In this document: piece by piece, positions 48,435 through 58,236 of the stretch
Layout: the number at the start of each line of letters is the position of its first letter
How positions within the stretch are numbered: position 1 is the first letter of the stretch
Source: Rhodothermales bacterium
Lineage (GTDB): Bacteria; Bacteroidota; Rhodothermia; Rhodothermales; UBA10348
DNA length: 64,000 nucleotides
NCBI GenBank assembly: GCA_028284865.1
Contig: JANQQV010000008.1
Span: 124,001-188,000, forward strand
Direction: 5' to 3'
Program-made: the position numbers and the translations under genes
The notes under the pieces: model-generated
Databases searched by the model: none
What the model was told of the DNA's origin: nothing
Seen by the model: only the letters and a program-made list of their open reading frames with translations

Positions 48435-50108
48435 ATGAGCGATCAGAAGATCATCTTCTCGATGAATGGCGTCGGCAAGATCTACAAGTCGACGCGCAAG
48501 CAGGTACTCAAGGACATCTGGCTGTCCTTCTTCTACGGCGCCAAGATTGGCGTACTTGGACTGAACGGCGCTGGAAAGAGCTCGCTGCTTCGCATCATTG
48601 CGGGGCTCGACACTGATTATCTGGGCGAGATCCAGGCCCAAAAGGGCATCACGTTCGGCTACCTGCCACAGGAGCCCGAGCTGGATCCAGAAGCCACCGT
48701 GCTGGAGATCGTTGAGGAAGGTGCAGGTGAGGCTGTCCGACTATTGAAGGCATACAACGAGGTGAGCGAGAAATTCGCCGAGCCCGATGCCGACTACGAA
48801 GCCCTGATGGAAGAACAGGCCAAGCTTCAAGATCGCATTGACGCGATGGGGGCCTGGGATCTGGAGAGCCAGCTCGAAATGGCGATGGACGCTCTTCGCT
48901 GTCCACCGTCAGACGCCAAAATCGGCGTGCTTTCGGGTGGTGAAAAGCGCCGCGTTGCACTCGTTCGCCTCCTTCTCCAGAAACCAGATGTCTTGCTGCT
49001 GGATGAGCCCACGAACCACCTCGACGCAGAAAGTGTCGCCTGGCTCGAGCAACACCTGGATCGCTATGAAGGCACGGTCATCGCCGTGACCCACGATCGC
49101 TACTTCCTGGACAACGTCGCCGGATGGATTCTTGAGCTCGATCGGGGTCAGGGGATCCCGTTCGAAGGCAACTACTCGTCCTGGCTCGAGCAGAAGAAGA
49201 AGCGCCTCGAACTGGAAGAGAAGCAGGAGTCCAAGAAGCAGAAGGCGCTTGCGGCCGAGCTCGAGTGGGTCCGCATGTCACCGAAGGGGCGTCGCGCGAA
49301 AAACAAGGCGCGTATCACGGCCTACGAGAAAATGGTCGAAGAGCAGGCCGACAAGCGACAGGAAGAGGTCCAGATTCCCATCCAGCCCGGGCCTCGTCTC
49401 GGCCAGCAGGTCATTGTGGCCAAGGATGTGATGAAAGGCTTCGGCGATCGACTGCTGTACGACAACCTGAACTTCTCCCTGCCACCGGGTGGTATCGTGG
49501 GAATCGTCGGGGCCAACGGAACGGGTAAGACAACCATGTTCCGGATGATCACCGGTCAGGAGACGCCCGACAATGGATCCTTTGAGGTCGGTGAGACCGT
49601 GCAGCTCGGCTACATCGATCAGGATCGTCCGCTGGACGGGACAAAAAACGTCTGGCAGGAAATCACAGGCGGTACGGACTTTATCGAGCTGGGAGGACGT
49701 GAGGTCAACTCGCGCGCCTACGTCGGGAAGTTCAACTTTGCTGGAAGTGATCAGCAAAAGCTGGTATCCGAGCTGTCCGGTGGTGAGCGTAATCGCGTTC
49801 ACCTGGCCAAGATGCTCAAAGAAGGAGCCAACGTGCTGCTGCTTGACGAGCCGACAAACGATCTGGACGTCAACACGCTACGCGCGTTGGAAACCGCTCT
49901 GCTCGACTTTGCCGGATGCGCCGTGGTGATTTCGCACGATCGCTGGTTCCTTGACCGCATCGCGACTCACATCCTTGCCTTTGAGGGCAATTCAGAAGTG
50001 GTCTGGTTCGAAGGCAACTACAGCGACTACGAAGAGAATCGCAAAGAGCGACTGGGCATCGAAGCGGATCAGCCGCACCGCGTCAAGTATCGTCACCTGA
50101 CGCGATAG
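48435..50108 (+). CDS. ettA: Energy-dependent translational throttle protein (ABC-F)
   Basis: Two ABC domains ([26 protein letters not shown]), [23 protein letters not shown], EttA-like linker [18 protein letters not shown]. Confidence 0.96.
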   Translation: MSDQKIIFSMNGVGKIYKSTRKQVLKDIWLSFFYGAKIGVLGLNGAGKSSLLRIIAGLDTDYLGEIQAQKGITFGYLPQEPELDPEATVLEIVEEGAGEAVRLLKAYNEVSEKFAEPDADYEALMEEQAKLQDRIDAMGAWDLESQLEMAMDALRCPPSDAKIGVLSGGEKRRVALVRLLLQKPDVLLLDEPTNHLDAESVAWLEQHLDRYEGTVIAVTHDRYFLDNVAGWILELDRGQGIPFEGNYSSWLEQKKKRLELEEKQESKKQKALAAELEWVRMSPKGRRAKNKARITAYEKMVEEQADKRQEEVQIPIQPGPRLGQQVIVAKDVMKGFGDRLLYDNLNFSLPPGGIVGIVGANGTGKTTMFRMITGQETPDNGSFEVGETVQLGYIDQDRPLDGTKNVWQEITGGTDFIELGGREVNSRAYVGKFNFAGSDQQKLVSELSGGERNRVHLAKMLKEGANVLLLDEPTNDLDVNTLRALETALLDFAGCAVVISHDRWFLDRIATHILAFEGNSEVVWFEGNYSDYEENRKERLGIEADQPHRVKYRHLTR

Positions 50109-50160
50109 GCGGCGATCAAGCAAGATCGAGTGCTGAAAAGGACTGGCGACGGGGGTTCGC

Positions 50161-50370
50161 TCAGTCGGGCTCGCAGGTTTTGTACTGGAACGGCAGATAC
50201 AGTCCGCATACGCCGACGAAGCTCGTTCCCAGGAGGACGATGGCGAAGACCAAGCCGATCGTTCCGACCGTACCGGAGATGATGTCCATGAAGTAGAGGA
50301 CGATCAGGACAGCACCGACCACGAATCGGATCGACCGGTCAGCGCGGCCCATGTTTTTCTTGATGTTCAT
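50161..50370 (-). CDS. DUF2892 / YgaP-like inner-membrane protein
   Basis: MNIKKNMGRADRSIRFVVGAVLIVLYFMDIISGTVGTIGLVFAIVLLGTSFVGVCGLYLPF. Confidence 0.88.
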   Translation of the reverse strand: MNIKKNMGRADRSIRFVVGAVLIVLYFMDIISGTVGTIGLVFAIVLLGTSFVGVCGLYLPFQYKTCEPD

Positions 50371-50404
50371 GACAAGTGGGGTTTCAGGAAAACGGAGCTG
50401 TTTC

Positions 50405-50497
50405 CTACTTGAAAATGGCCTCGAATAGCAGGACACCAACTGTGATGATGCCCAGGCACATGATGCATACCACAATCAGTTTCCAGGCTTCTTTCAT
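50405..50497 (-). CDS. Candidate 30-aa single-TM small protein
   Basis: Translated by hand: MKEAWKLIVVCIMCLGIITVGVLLFEAIFK*; not in ORF list because below length cut-off. Confidence 0.45.
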   Translation of the reverse strand: MKEAWKLIVVCIMCLGIITVGVLLFEAIFK

Positions 50498-50626
50498 CGT
50501 TACGTGTGTTGGAGGGACGGCTTGGCAAAGCCGAGATCCTATTGCCCTGACAGGGTACGATCAGTGCGGGGGCCAATCAATACCGACGCCCTGCGTCATG
50601 CAACCATCTTGGTCCCCGTGAGTATA

Positions 50627-50641
50627 TTGACTATCGGTCAA
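50627..50641. promoter_or_regulatory. Palindrome TTGAC-tatcg-GTCAA upstream of tetR
   Basis: One of four TTGAC-N5-GTCAA copies at this locus. Confidence 0.75.
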
Positions 50642-50663
50642 TAATCGAACATGGTACGGAAAG

Positions 50664-51293
50664 ATGGGCGTCGCAGAACGTCGACTCAGGGAAAAAGAGG
50701 CTCGCAAGACTACCATCCTGCATGCGGCAGAGAGGGTTTTCTTCGCAAGTGATCCGGATACAGCCACCATGGACGAGGTGGCTGATACGGCAGAGTTGTC
50801 GAAGGGGCTACTCTACCACTACTTCGGCAGCAAGGATGAACTTATCCATGCCATCGCTCACAAAGGGCTGCTGATCATGCAATCCATGTTCAGGGAGGTC
50901 CTCGATTCCGAGGGCGATGGGTTGACCAAAGCCCGAGGAATGGGCGAAGCGTACATCCGTTTCGCTAAACAGTATCCCGATTACTTCCGGATTTTCACGT
51001 GGGCGGAGACGAGGGGCCATTCATCAGGCTCAGTAGGTGAACACACCGAAGCCTGTCACCTCGTTGGCGACTCGTGTATCGGTATGGTAGCTGAAGCGGT
51101 CCAGATCGGCATTGATGATGGGACCATCCGACCGGAATTGAATCCTATCGAAACGGCCATCACGCTGTGGGCGCAGACCCACGGAGTGATTGAGATTTCC
51201 CAACGGAAGCGCATGCGCGAACGCAAGATGGTGGATGAAAACCAATTGCAGCGTGCCAGCCTGGACATGATGCAAAAGGGCCTCAAGGCTTGA
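50664..51293 (+). CDS. TetR/AcrR-family transcriptional regulator
   Basis: KTTILHAAERVFFASDPDTATMDEVADTAELSKGLLYHYFGSKDELIHAI. Confidence 0.95.
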   Translation: MGVAERRLREKEARKTTILHAAERVFFASDPDTATMDEVADTAELSKGLLYHYFGSKDELIHAIAHKGLLIMQSMFREVLDSEGDGLTKARGMGEAYIRFAKQYPDYFRIFTWAETRGHSSGSVGEHTEACHLVGDSCIGMVAEAVQIGIDDGTIRPELNPIETAITLWAQTHGVIEISQRKRMRERKMVDENQLQRASLDMMQKGLKA

Positions 51294-51384
51294 GGCTCAC
51301 GCTCCCCCCGTTCGGCCCCTGAATGCGAACACGTTGCATTGAAGCGAAACTTTTTCTTCGATCTCCGTAACACCTGACACTTCA

Positions 51385-51399
51385 TTGACTCTGAGTCAA
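51385..51399. promoter_or_regulatory. Palindrome TTGAC-tctga-GTCAA
   Basis: Second of four copies; between tetR and tolC-like gene. Confidence 0.75.
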
Positions 51400-51449
51400 T
51401 GATCACCTTCCTCCCAGTGGCCTCGAGCCACTCTTTTTTGATCACAAGA

Positions 51450-51464
51450 TTGACTGATAGTCAA
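51450..51464. promoter_or_regulatory. Palindrome TTGAC-tgata-GTCAA
   Basis: Third of four copies; overlaps the first nucleotide of the ORF-track ATG at 51464. Confidence 0.75.
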
Positions 51465-52936
51465 TGTCTGATTTCAAGTTAACCAGAAGCCCCCTCGGGT
51501 CCGGCCCACTGTTCCAGCAGCGTCCTGCCGTTTTTTTTGGACCGCTCGTTGACCGCGAGTCAATAATCGGTTCAAAGTCGGCATTCGCCGGGTTGGCCGT
51601 GGCATTGTTCGCCGCATTGGCCTTCGCTTCACCCTTGCACGCGCAATCCATGTCACCCATGGAGGCCTATGTGTCGATGGGGCTCGAAACCAACCCTACC
51701 CTGCTTTCGACGCGAGCGGCCCTGGCTGTGAGTGAGGCCGCCTCGGCGGAGTCTCGCAATGCCTACATGCCCAGCCTGGGCCTGCAGTCCCGCTACACAC
51801 GCTCGGCCGGAGGTCGCACCATCGAATTTCCCGTGGGGGACCTGCTCAATCCGGTGTACGGAGCTCTGAACGGGCTCACTGGATCATCTTCCTTCCCCGC
51901 AATCCAGAACGAGGAGATCCGGTTTCTGAGAAAGACCGAGCAAGAGACCAAGGCCAATTTGATTCAGCCGCTCTTCCTCCCCGGAGCTTCAGCCTGGCGT
52001 CGCGCAGCCTCAGCCGATGCAGACCGGGTCGGAGCATCTCTGGCCTCCCTGGAGCGGGACCTTGCAGCGGGTATTCGGGATGCGTACCTCTCGTGGATTC
52101 AGGCAGGACAGGCCGTACAGATTGTGGAGGCGGCTCAAGCACAGTTGGAAGAAGCCCATCGGTCGACCTCCGCTCTACTCGACAACGGCCTGGCGACCAA
52201 CGATGCCTTGTTTCGCATCGAAGCGGACCTGTCCGACATTCGTCAACGGCTGGCCGTCGCGAAGAACCAAGTGGAGTTGGCGGCAGCGGCCCTCAACACG
52301 CTGTTGTCGCGCCCGATTGACACACCAGTCGACTCCATCGAAATCGCTGCGCTCGAAGCGGATCTCCGCGTCTATTCGGAAAGCCGGCCCTCCAGCATTG
52401 ACGATCGTCCGGAGCTGAAAGTGCTGGACGCGGCAGACGACGCAGCCTCAGCCGGAATTACCCAGGAACGGAGCGGGAGACTGCCTCAGGTAGTCCTCGC
52501 TGCCGACTGGGGAATCCAGGGAACGCGATACACCTTCGCCGACGACAGCGATTTCCGTACCGCTTCGGTTGTAGCCACCTGGACCTTGTTTGACGGACGG
52601 CGGCGCTCGGCCCGCATCCAGCGGGCCGAGGCGCAACAGCGCCAGGTAGCGGCCCAGCGCGCTGCCGTGGTGGACCAGCTGGAATTGGAAGTACAGGCTG
52701 CCCGCTGGCGGCTCGAACTGGCCGAATCCAACGTGCTGGCAGCGCGCGATGGCCGCACCAGCGCCGCCTCCGCCTTCCGCCTGACCGAACGTCGCTACAA
52801 GGAAGGAATGGCCACCGTGCTCGAGCTCCTCGACGCGAGACGCGCGCTCACGCTCGCCGAACAACAGGTACTTATCACACGCGTGGACGTGCTACGCGCC
52901 CTGGTCGAGCACATCCGCGTGACGACCACGATCTGA
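51464..52936 (+). CDS. TolC-family outer-membrane efflux protein (true start probably downstream of 51563)
   Basis: Signal peptide FAGLAVALFAALAFASPLHAQ; coiled-coil TolC pattern, C-terminal RRYKEGMATVLELLDARRALTLAEQQ. Confidence 0.9.
   Translation: MSDFKLTRSPLGSGPLFQQRPAVFFGPLVDRESIIGSKSAFAGLAVALFAALAFASPLHAQSMSPMEAYVSMGLETNPTLLSTRAALAVSEAASAESRNAYMPSLGLQSRYTRSAGGRTIEFPVGDLLNPVYGALNGLTGSSSFPAIQNEEIRFLRKTEQETKANLIQPLFLPGASAWRRAASADADRVGASLASLERDLAAGIRDAYLSWIQAGQAVQIVEAAQAQLEEAHRSTSALLDNGLATNDALFRIEADLSDIRQRLAVAKNQVELAAAALNTLLSRPIDTPVDSIEIAALEADLRVYSESRPSSIDDRPELKVLDAADDAASAGITQERSGRLPQVVLAADWGIQGTRYTFADDSDFRTASVVATWTLFDGRRRSARIQRAEAQQRQVAAQRAAVVDQLELEVQAARWRLELAESNVLAARDGRTSAASAFRLTERRYKEGMATVLELLDARRALTLAEQQVLITRVDVLRALVEHIRVTTTI
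51549..51563. promoter_or_regulatory. Palindrome TTGAC-cgcga-GTCAA
   Basis: Fourth copy; lies inside the ORF-track N-terminal extension of the TolC-like ORF. Confidence 0.7.
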
Positions 52937-53031
52937 CCACCGGCCATTGCATCTCACGATGTGACGCCCACAATCTGAAAGCCCCTACCGCTTCCTCCCC
53001 AGGACTCTCCAGACCTCAGCTCATCAGCATC

Positions 53032-54081
53032 ATGACTGCATCCATCAAAACTCTCTCCCTAACCGTGCTTCCGATCCTGGCCCTTTCCGTGATCGTGGCC
53101 GGGTGTTCATCCCGTGCCCAGGAAGCGACTGTTCCTGCGGCCACTCCTGTGAAGACCGTGACGGTCACCCAGTCCACCGCAACAGACGCTGTCCAGACGG
53201 TCGGGACGGTTGAACCAGCATCGACCGTCGATCTCTCCTTCAAGATCGGTGGCCCAATTGCACGCATCCTGGTTGATGTTGGCGACCGCGTCCAGAAGGG
53301 ACAGGTACTCGCTGAACTGCAGACGGCAGAGATCGATGCCGCGGTCCAGCAAGCCACTGCTGCGCGGGACAAGGCGCTGCGCGACTTCGATCGCATGGAG
53401 CGGCTCTATGCCGACAGCGTCGTCACACTGGCTCAGTTCCAGGATGCCCAAACCGGCCTGGATGTGGCCACCGCCCAGCTCGAATCAGCGGCCTTCAACC
53501 GCACCTACGCCACCATCACCGCGGAATCAGCTGGTCGGATCATGACTCGGAAGGCCGAGCCGGGACAGATGATTTCCTCGGGCAAAACGGTCCTCAGCAT
53601 GGGTCTGACCTCTCAATGGGTTGTGGCCGTGTCCCTGTCCGACATGGATGCCGCTTCCCTTTCGGTTGGTGACAAAGCGACCCTCACGCTGGACGCATTT
53701 CCGGGGGAATCGATTTCAGGTCGCCTGGTCGAAATCGGCGAGATGGCTGATGCCCGAAGCGGCACGTTCCGTGCCGAGATCGCACTGGAGTCCAGATTGC
53801 CGTTTCGCGCCGGTTTTGTGGCCCGCGCATCCATCCAGCCGTCGTCAAGCACGCCGCGAACCATCATCCCTTCAGAAGCGCTGGTTCGTGCCAATGGACA
53901 TTCGGGCGAGGTCTTTGTCATGAATCGGGAGGCTGGCACGGCTGAAGCGCGCTCGATCCGGATTGGCTCCATCCTCACGGAAGGCGTGACGGTTACCGAA
54001 GGGTTGGCGCCCGGCGAAGAGGTCATCACGGATGGCGCCGCCTATGTCTCCGATGGCTCGCCGATTGCCGTTGCCCGATAG
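53032..54081 (+). CDS. RND efflux periplasmic adaptor (MFP)
   Basis: Lipobox VIVAGCSS; VDLSFKIGGPIARILVDVGDRVQKGQVLAELQTAEID; IIPSEALVRANGHSGEVFVMN. Confidence 0.95.
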   Translation: MTASIKTLSLTVLPILALSVIVAGCSSRAQEATVPAATPVKTVTVTQSTATDAVQTVGTVEPASTVDLSFKIGGPIARILVDVGDRVQKGQVLAELQTAEIDAAVQQATAARDKALRDFDRMERLYADSVVTLAQFQDAQTGLDVATAQLESAAFNRTYATITAESAGRIMTRKAEPGQMISSGKTVLSMGLTSQWVVAVSLSDMDAASLSVGDKATLTLDAFPGESISGRLVEIGEMADARSGTFRAEIALESRLPFRAGFVARASIQPSSSTPRTIIPSEALVRANGHSGEVFVMNREAGTAEARSIRIGSILTEGVTVTEGLAPGEEVITDGAAYVSDGSPIAVAR

Positions 54082-54115
54082 CTCTGCCTCGACTTCATCC
54101 TGATCGAAACCTGTC

Positions 54116-57100
54116 ATGTCTTTCATCCGATTCATTCTCGATCGCCATCAGTTTACACTGGTTGTACTGATGCTGCTGGCTGCGCTGGGACTCTCGTCAT
54201 ATTTCTCGATGCCTCGCGCCGAAGATCCCCAGTTCAACTTCCCTGCGGCGACGGTCATTGTCATCTACCCCGGCGCCAGTCCCGAAGATGTGGAGCAGTT
54301 GGTGGCCGACCCGCTCGAAGAGTCCATCAATGAGCTTGAGGACCTGAAAAAGGTCCAGACCACCATTCGCGACGGCGTGGCCGTCACGTTCGTGGAATTC
54401 TTCCAGGGCGTGGATCCCGATGATGCCTTCAGCGATGTCCAGGATGCGGTCAAGAACGCTGAGCGCGAGCTGCCAGGAGAAGTGGCCGATATCCAGGTCC
54501 TGCAGCAGTCACCTTCGGACGTGAACATCCTCCAGGTCGCGCTCATTTCTTCGGACGCGGACTATGGCTTGCTACGCCGCGAAGCCGAACGGCTTGAGCA
54601 GACGTTCGAGCGCATTCCATTGATCAAGCGCGCGGAAACGTGGGCTTTCCCGGATGAGGAAGTTCACATCGCGCTCGACTTTGAACGAATGCGGACCGTC
54701 GGTATCGCGCTCCCCGAAGTCATCCGTGCCATTCAGACCACGGGCGCCAATATCCCCGGCGGCGATCTGGATCTGGGCCGAACACGCTACAACGTCAAGA
54801 CCAGCGGAGACTACGGCTCACTGGAAGACATCCGTCGCACCGTGATTCGCGGATCGGGTTCATCGGCCGTGTTCCTGGAGTCCATCGCGGACGTGGATTT
54901 CGGCTTTGCCGATGAGTCCTACCGGGCGCGTGTCAACGGGGAGCGGGCGGTCTTCGTCACAGCCGTTCAGCGCGAAGGGACCAACATTCATGACGTCACG
55001 GCACTGGCGCGTGAGGCGTTGACCGGTTTCGAACAGCGCGTGCCCGAGGAAGTCCGCGTCGAGTCCGTGTTCGTCCAGGAAGACAGCGTGTCTGAGCGCG
55101 TCGGCGGCTTCTTTGCCAATCTCTTTCAGGGCGTCCTGCTGGTCGGCATCATCGTGTTTCTGGCGATGGGGTTACGCTCGGCTGGAATCGTCATGCTGGC
55201 CATTCCGTTTTCCCTCTTGATCGCCATCGGATGGCTCGACTTCAGTGGATTCGGGCTGCAGCAGATGTCCATCGTAGGCCTGGTCATAGCGTTGGGTCTG
55301 CTTGTAGACAATGCCATCGTGGTCACCGAGAACGTCGAACGATTCAAATCCATGGGGCTCTCCTCGCGTGAGGCGGCGCTCAAAGGTGCCGGACAGGTGG
55401 CAGGTCCCATCATCAGCGCGACGATCACGACCATCCTGTCATTCCTTCCGATGGTCCTTCTCCAGACGGGTACGGGAGACTTCATCCGTTCCATGCCCCT
55501 CATGGTGATCTTTGCGCTTGGTGCCTCCCTGATCGTTTCCCTCACCCTTACTCCCCTACTAGCCGGTGCATCTCGTCGGCGTAAAACCGAAAACGGCGAG
55601 GACGTCACCCGCGAGCGGAAGGCTACCTGGCTCAATCTCCAGCTCGAAACCATTGCCAAAGGTCGCTACACTCGCCGCCTGCGTCAGGCCGTCGCGAGGC
55701 CCGGCCTCGTCATCGTTGCTGCGGTCGTCGTGTTCGCAGGATCCATGGCCCTGTTCCCATTCGTGGGTGTCAGCCTCTTTCCCCGCGCTGAGAAGCCCTA
55801 CCTGATGGTCAACGTGGACCTTCCGGAAGGTGCCAGCCTGGATCGTACGGATTCCATCGCCCGTCAGGTGGAGGATGTTCTTCGGGAAAACGAAGGCATT
55901 ACCGATCTGATCACGAATGTGGGTCACGGGAATCCGCGCATCTACTACAACGTCGTTCCCGAGCGAGATAACGCGGCTCACGCGCAGATCATCGCGGGCC
56001 TGGCCTCCGCCTCGCCGACGGCCATCACCGAACGCATTGAAGAACTGCGACGCAGTCTCCGGGAAATCCCCGGCGCCCAGATCCAGGTCAAGGAATTCAT
56101 GCAGGGACCGCCTGTGGAAGCCCCGATTGCCATCAGCATCGTCGGTAATGATCTCAGCGTGCTGCGCAACGAAGCAGCGCGCATTGAGCAGGTCCTTCTG
56201 GACGTTCCGGGTACAATCGACGTCGATAATCCATTTGAGCGATTCAAGACTGACCTGAAGGTGGACATCAACCGCGACAAAGCCGGATTGCTGGGCGTTT
56301 CCCTCGATGCTGTGGATCTGACCGTTCGCTCGGGCCTCGCAGGTCTGCCGGTAACGTCATTCCGGGACGAGCAGGGCGAAGACTATGAGGTCGTCGTTGG
56401 ACTGCCATCAGAGGGCCGACCGGGAATCGATGCCTTCGACCGGCTCCACGTCGTCTCGAATCTGGGAGGCACCGTGCCTGTTCGCCAGGTCGCCTCGCTG
56501 TCATTCGAATCGAGTCCGTCCCTGATCCAGCACCGAGACCTCGAGCGCATCGCAACCATCACGGCCGACGTTGTGCCTGGTGCCAACGTGGCTGAGGCCA
56601 CGGCCGCCGCAATGGACGCCCTTGCCGACGTCAATCTTCCCACCGGATATCGCTACCTGGTCGGCGGCGAAGAGGAAAGCCGGGCTGAATCCTTCGGCGG
56701 AATGGGCCAGGCGCTGCTGATCGCCCTGCTCGGCATCTTTGCGGTGCTGGTCCTCCAATTCCGTTCGTTCCGTCAGCCGGGCATCGTGTTCGCTGCCATC
56801 CCGTTTGCCATAACCGGCGCCATCCTGGCACTGCTGATCACCGGGTACACATTCTCCTTCACGGCCTTCATCGGGCTCACGTCGCTGGTCGGGATTGTGG
56901 TGAACAACTCGATCATTCTGGTCGACTATGCGAACCAGTTGTTGCAGGAAGGGAAATCCGTCCTGGATGCGATTGTTGAAGCCGGACAAACCCGATTCAT
57001 TCCCATCATCCTGACCACGCTGACCACGATCGGTGGCCTGCTGCCGCTGACTTTGACCGGCTCGAGCATGTGGGCGCCCATGGGGTGGGCCATCATTGGT

Positions 57101-57190
57101 GGCCTGATCGTTTCGACCGTGCTGACACTGGTTGTGGTTCCTGCGCTCTACGCCCTACTCACCAAAGCACCTGAGTTCGAGATCGCGTAG
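54116..57190 (+). CDS. RND efflux permease (AcrB/MdtB-like)
   Basis: 1024 aa; YPGASPEDVEQLVADPLEESINELEDLKKVQTTIRDG; GLLVDNAIVVTENVERF; GIVVNNSIILVDYANQLLQEG. Confidence 0.97.
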   Translation: MSFIRFILDRHQFTLVVLMLLAALGLSSYFSMPRAEDPQFNFPAATVIVIYPGASPEDVEQLVADPLEESINELEDLKKVQTTIRDGVAVTFVEFFQGVDPDDAFSDVQDAVKNAERELPGEVADIQVLQQSPSDVNILQVALISSDADYGLLRREAERLEQTFERIPLIKRAETWAFPDEEVHIALDFERMRTVGIALPEVIRAIQTTGANIPGGDLDLGRTRYNVKTSGDYGSLEDIRRTVIRGSGSSAVFLESIADVDFGFADESYRARVNGERAVFVTAVQREGTNIHDVTALAREALTGFEQRVPEEVRVESVFVQEDSVSERVGGFFANLFQGVLLVGIIVFLAMGLRSAGIVMLAIPFSLLIAIGWLDFSGFGLQQMSIVGLVIALGLLVDNAIVVTENVERFKSMGLSSREAALKGAGQVAGPIISATITTILSFLPMVLLQTGTGDFIRSMPLMVIFALGASLIVSLTLTPLLAGASRRRKTENGEDVTRERKATWLNLQLETIAKGRYTRRLRQAVARPGLVIVAAVVVFAGSMALFPFVGVSLFPRAEKPYLMVNVDLPEGASLDRTDSIARQVEDVLRENEGITDLITNVGHGNPRIYYNVVPERDNAAHAQIIAGLASASPTAITERIEELRRSLREIPGAQIQVKEFMQGPPVEAPIAISIVGNDLSVLRNEAARIEQVLLDVPGTIDVDNPFERFKTDLKVDINRDKAGLLGVSLDAVDLTVRSGLAGLPVTSFRDEQGEDYEVVVGLPSEGRPGIDAFDRLHVVSNLGGTVPVRQVASLSFESSPSLIQHRDLERIATITADVVPGANVAEATAAAMDALADVNLPTGYRYLVGGEEESRAESFGGMGQALLIALLGIFAVLVLQFRSFRQPGIVFAAIPFAITGAILALLITGYTFSFTAFIGLTSLVGIVVNNSIILVDYANQLLQEGKSVLDAIVEAGQTRFIPIILTTLTTIGGLLPLTLTGSSMWAPMGWAIIGGLIVSTVLTLVVVPALYALLTKAPEFEIA

Positions 57191-57228
57191 AATGGCCGGC
57201 GTCCCACTCATCGCCAGCGAGTTTTGTC

Positions 57229-57585
57229 ATGCGCAAGACACTCCTCCTTGAAGAAGTCGGCCTGTTCGGCCTGTCCCTGTTCATGTATACCCAGCTTCCC
57301 TACGGCTGGGGGCTGTTTGCGCTTTTGATCCTGACACCGGATGTCTTCATGCTGGGATATCTGGCCGGAAAGCGCGTCGGAGCTTTGATATACAATATCG
57401 GCCATCACCGAGGACTGGCATTGGCCGTTTGGGGAATGGGGTACCACGTGGGTATCAGCTGGATCATGCTGATCGGCGTCATCCTTTTCGCTCACGCCAG
57501 TATGGACCGCATTTTCGGATATGGCTTGAAGTACGCGGATGACTTCAAGCACACCCACCTCCAGGAAATCGCTGATCAGACGTAG
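57229..57585 (+). CDS. DUF4260-like membrane protein
   Basis: LLLEEVGLFGLSLFMYTQLPYGWGLFALLILTPDVFMLGYLAGKRVGALIYNIGHH...ASMDRIFGYGLKY. Confidence 0.85.
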   Translation: MRKTLLLEEVGLFGLSLFMYTQLPYGWGLFALLILTPDVFMLGYLAGKRVGALIYNIGHHRGLALAVWGMGYHVGISWIMLIGVILFAHASMDRIFGYGLKYADDFKHTHLQEIADQT

Positions 57586-57696
57586 TATCCGGCCAGAATC
57601 AGCACTCAAACGCCCGTGTAGGGGAAACTTGCAATCGCCATGAAGAGGCTGTCAAGCCATTGCAGCGCAGGCTGTCGTTCGTAATTTAGGAATAGA

Positions 57697-57716
57697 TAGT
57701 CCTTAATTCCTTAATA
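57697..57716. promoter_or_regulatory. Candidate Rrf2 operator upstream of rrf2
   Basis: TAGTCCTTAATTCCTTAATA; reverse complement TATTAAGGAATTAAGGACTA shares TATTAAGGAnTTAA with site at 58186. Confidence 0.6.
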
Positions 57717-57736
57717 CCCTCAATAGCGAATCCTGA

Positions 57737-58171
57737 ATGCTCTCCAGCGCCTGCAGATATGGAATCCTGGCCTCGATTCATCTGGCTCGTCAAGATGCTG
57801 ATGGATTCGTACCGGTTCGCCAGATCGCCTCGAGCCTGGAAGTATCCGCCCCCTTCCTCTCGAAGATCATGCAGCAGCTGGTCAATGAAGACCTGCTGGA
57901 CTCACTCAGGGGGCCCACCGGGGGCGTCAAGCTTGCTCGCTCACCCAAGGATATTCGCGTGAACGACATCGTTCTGGCCATCGATGGCCGCAAGATGCTG
58001 GAATCATGTGTTCTGGGTCTCCCTGGATGTGGTTCCAATGCGCCGTGCCCCATGCATGCAGATTGGGCGGTCGTCCGGGAAAGTTTCTGCAAAATGCTGG
58101 AAGAAACCACGCTAGCTGACTTGGCAAAGGACACGGACGCAAACGGCCTGCGCCTCACACCAACCGGCTGA
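57737..58171 (+). CDS. Rrf2-family transcriptional regulator, putative Fe-S/NO sensor
   Basis: ACRYGILASIHLARQ...FVPVRQIASSLEVSAPFLSKIMQQLVNEDLLDSLRGPTGGVKLAR; Cys cluster CVLGLPGCGSNAPCPMH. Confidence 0.93.
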   Translation: MLSSACRYGILASIHLARQDADGFVPVRQIASSLEVSAPFLSKIMQQLVNEDLLDSLRGPTGGVKLARSPKDIRVNDIVLAIDGRKMLESCVLGLPGCGSNAPCPMHADWAVVRESFCKMLEETTLADLAKDTDANGLRLTPTG

Positions 58172-58185
58172 CCTTTTTTTATCCC

Positions 58186-58201
58186 TATTAAGGACTTAAT
58201 A
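58186..58201. promoter_or_regulatory. Candidate Rrf2 operator upstream of nos operon
   Basis: TATTAAG-GA-CTTAATA perfect inverted repeat between rrf2 and cytochrome c gene. Confidence 0.65.
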
Positions 58202-58236
58202 CTCTTTTATCCTCTGACTCATTCGCGTACATCCTC

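Noticed and set aside
51281-51295. CCTCAAG-g-CTTGAGG at end of tetR
   Set aside because: Overlaps the stop codon, 1-nt loop, no T-tract; not convincing as a terminator
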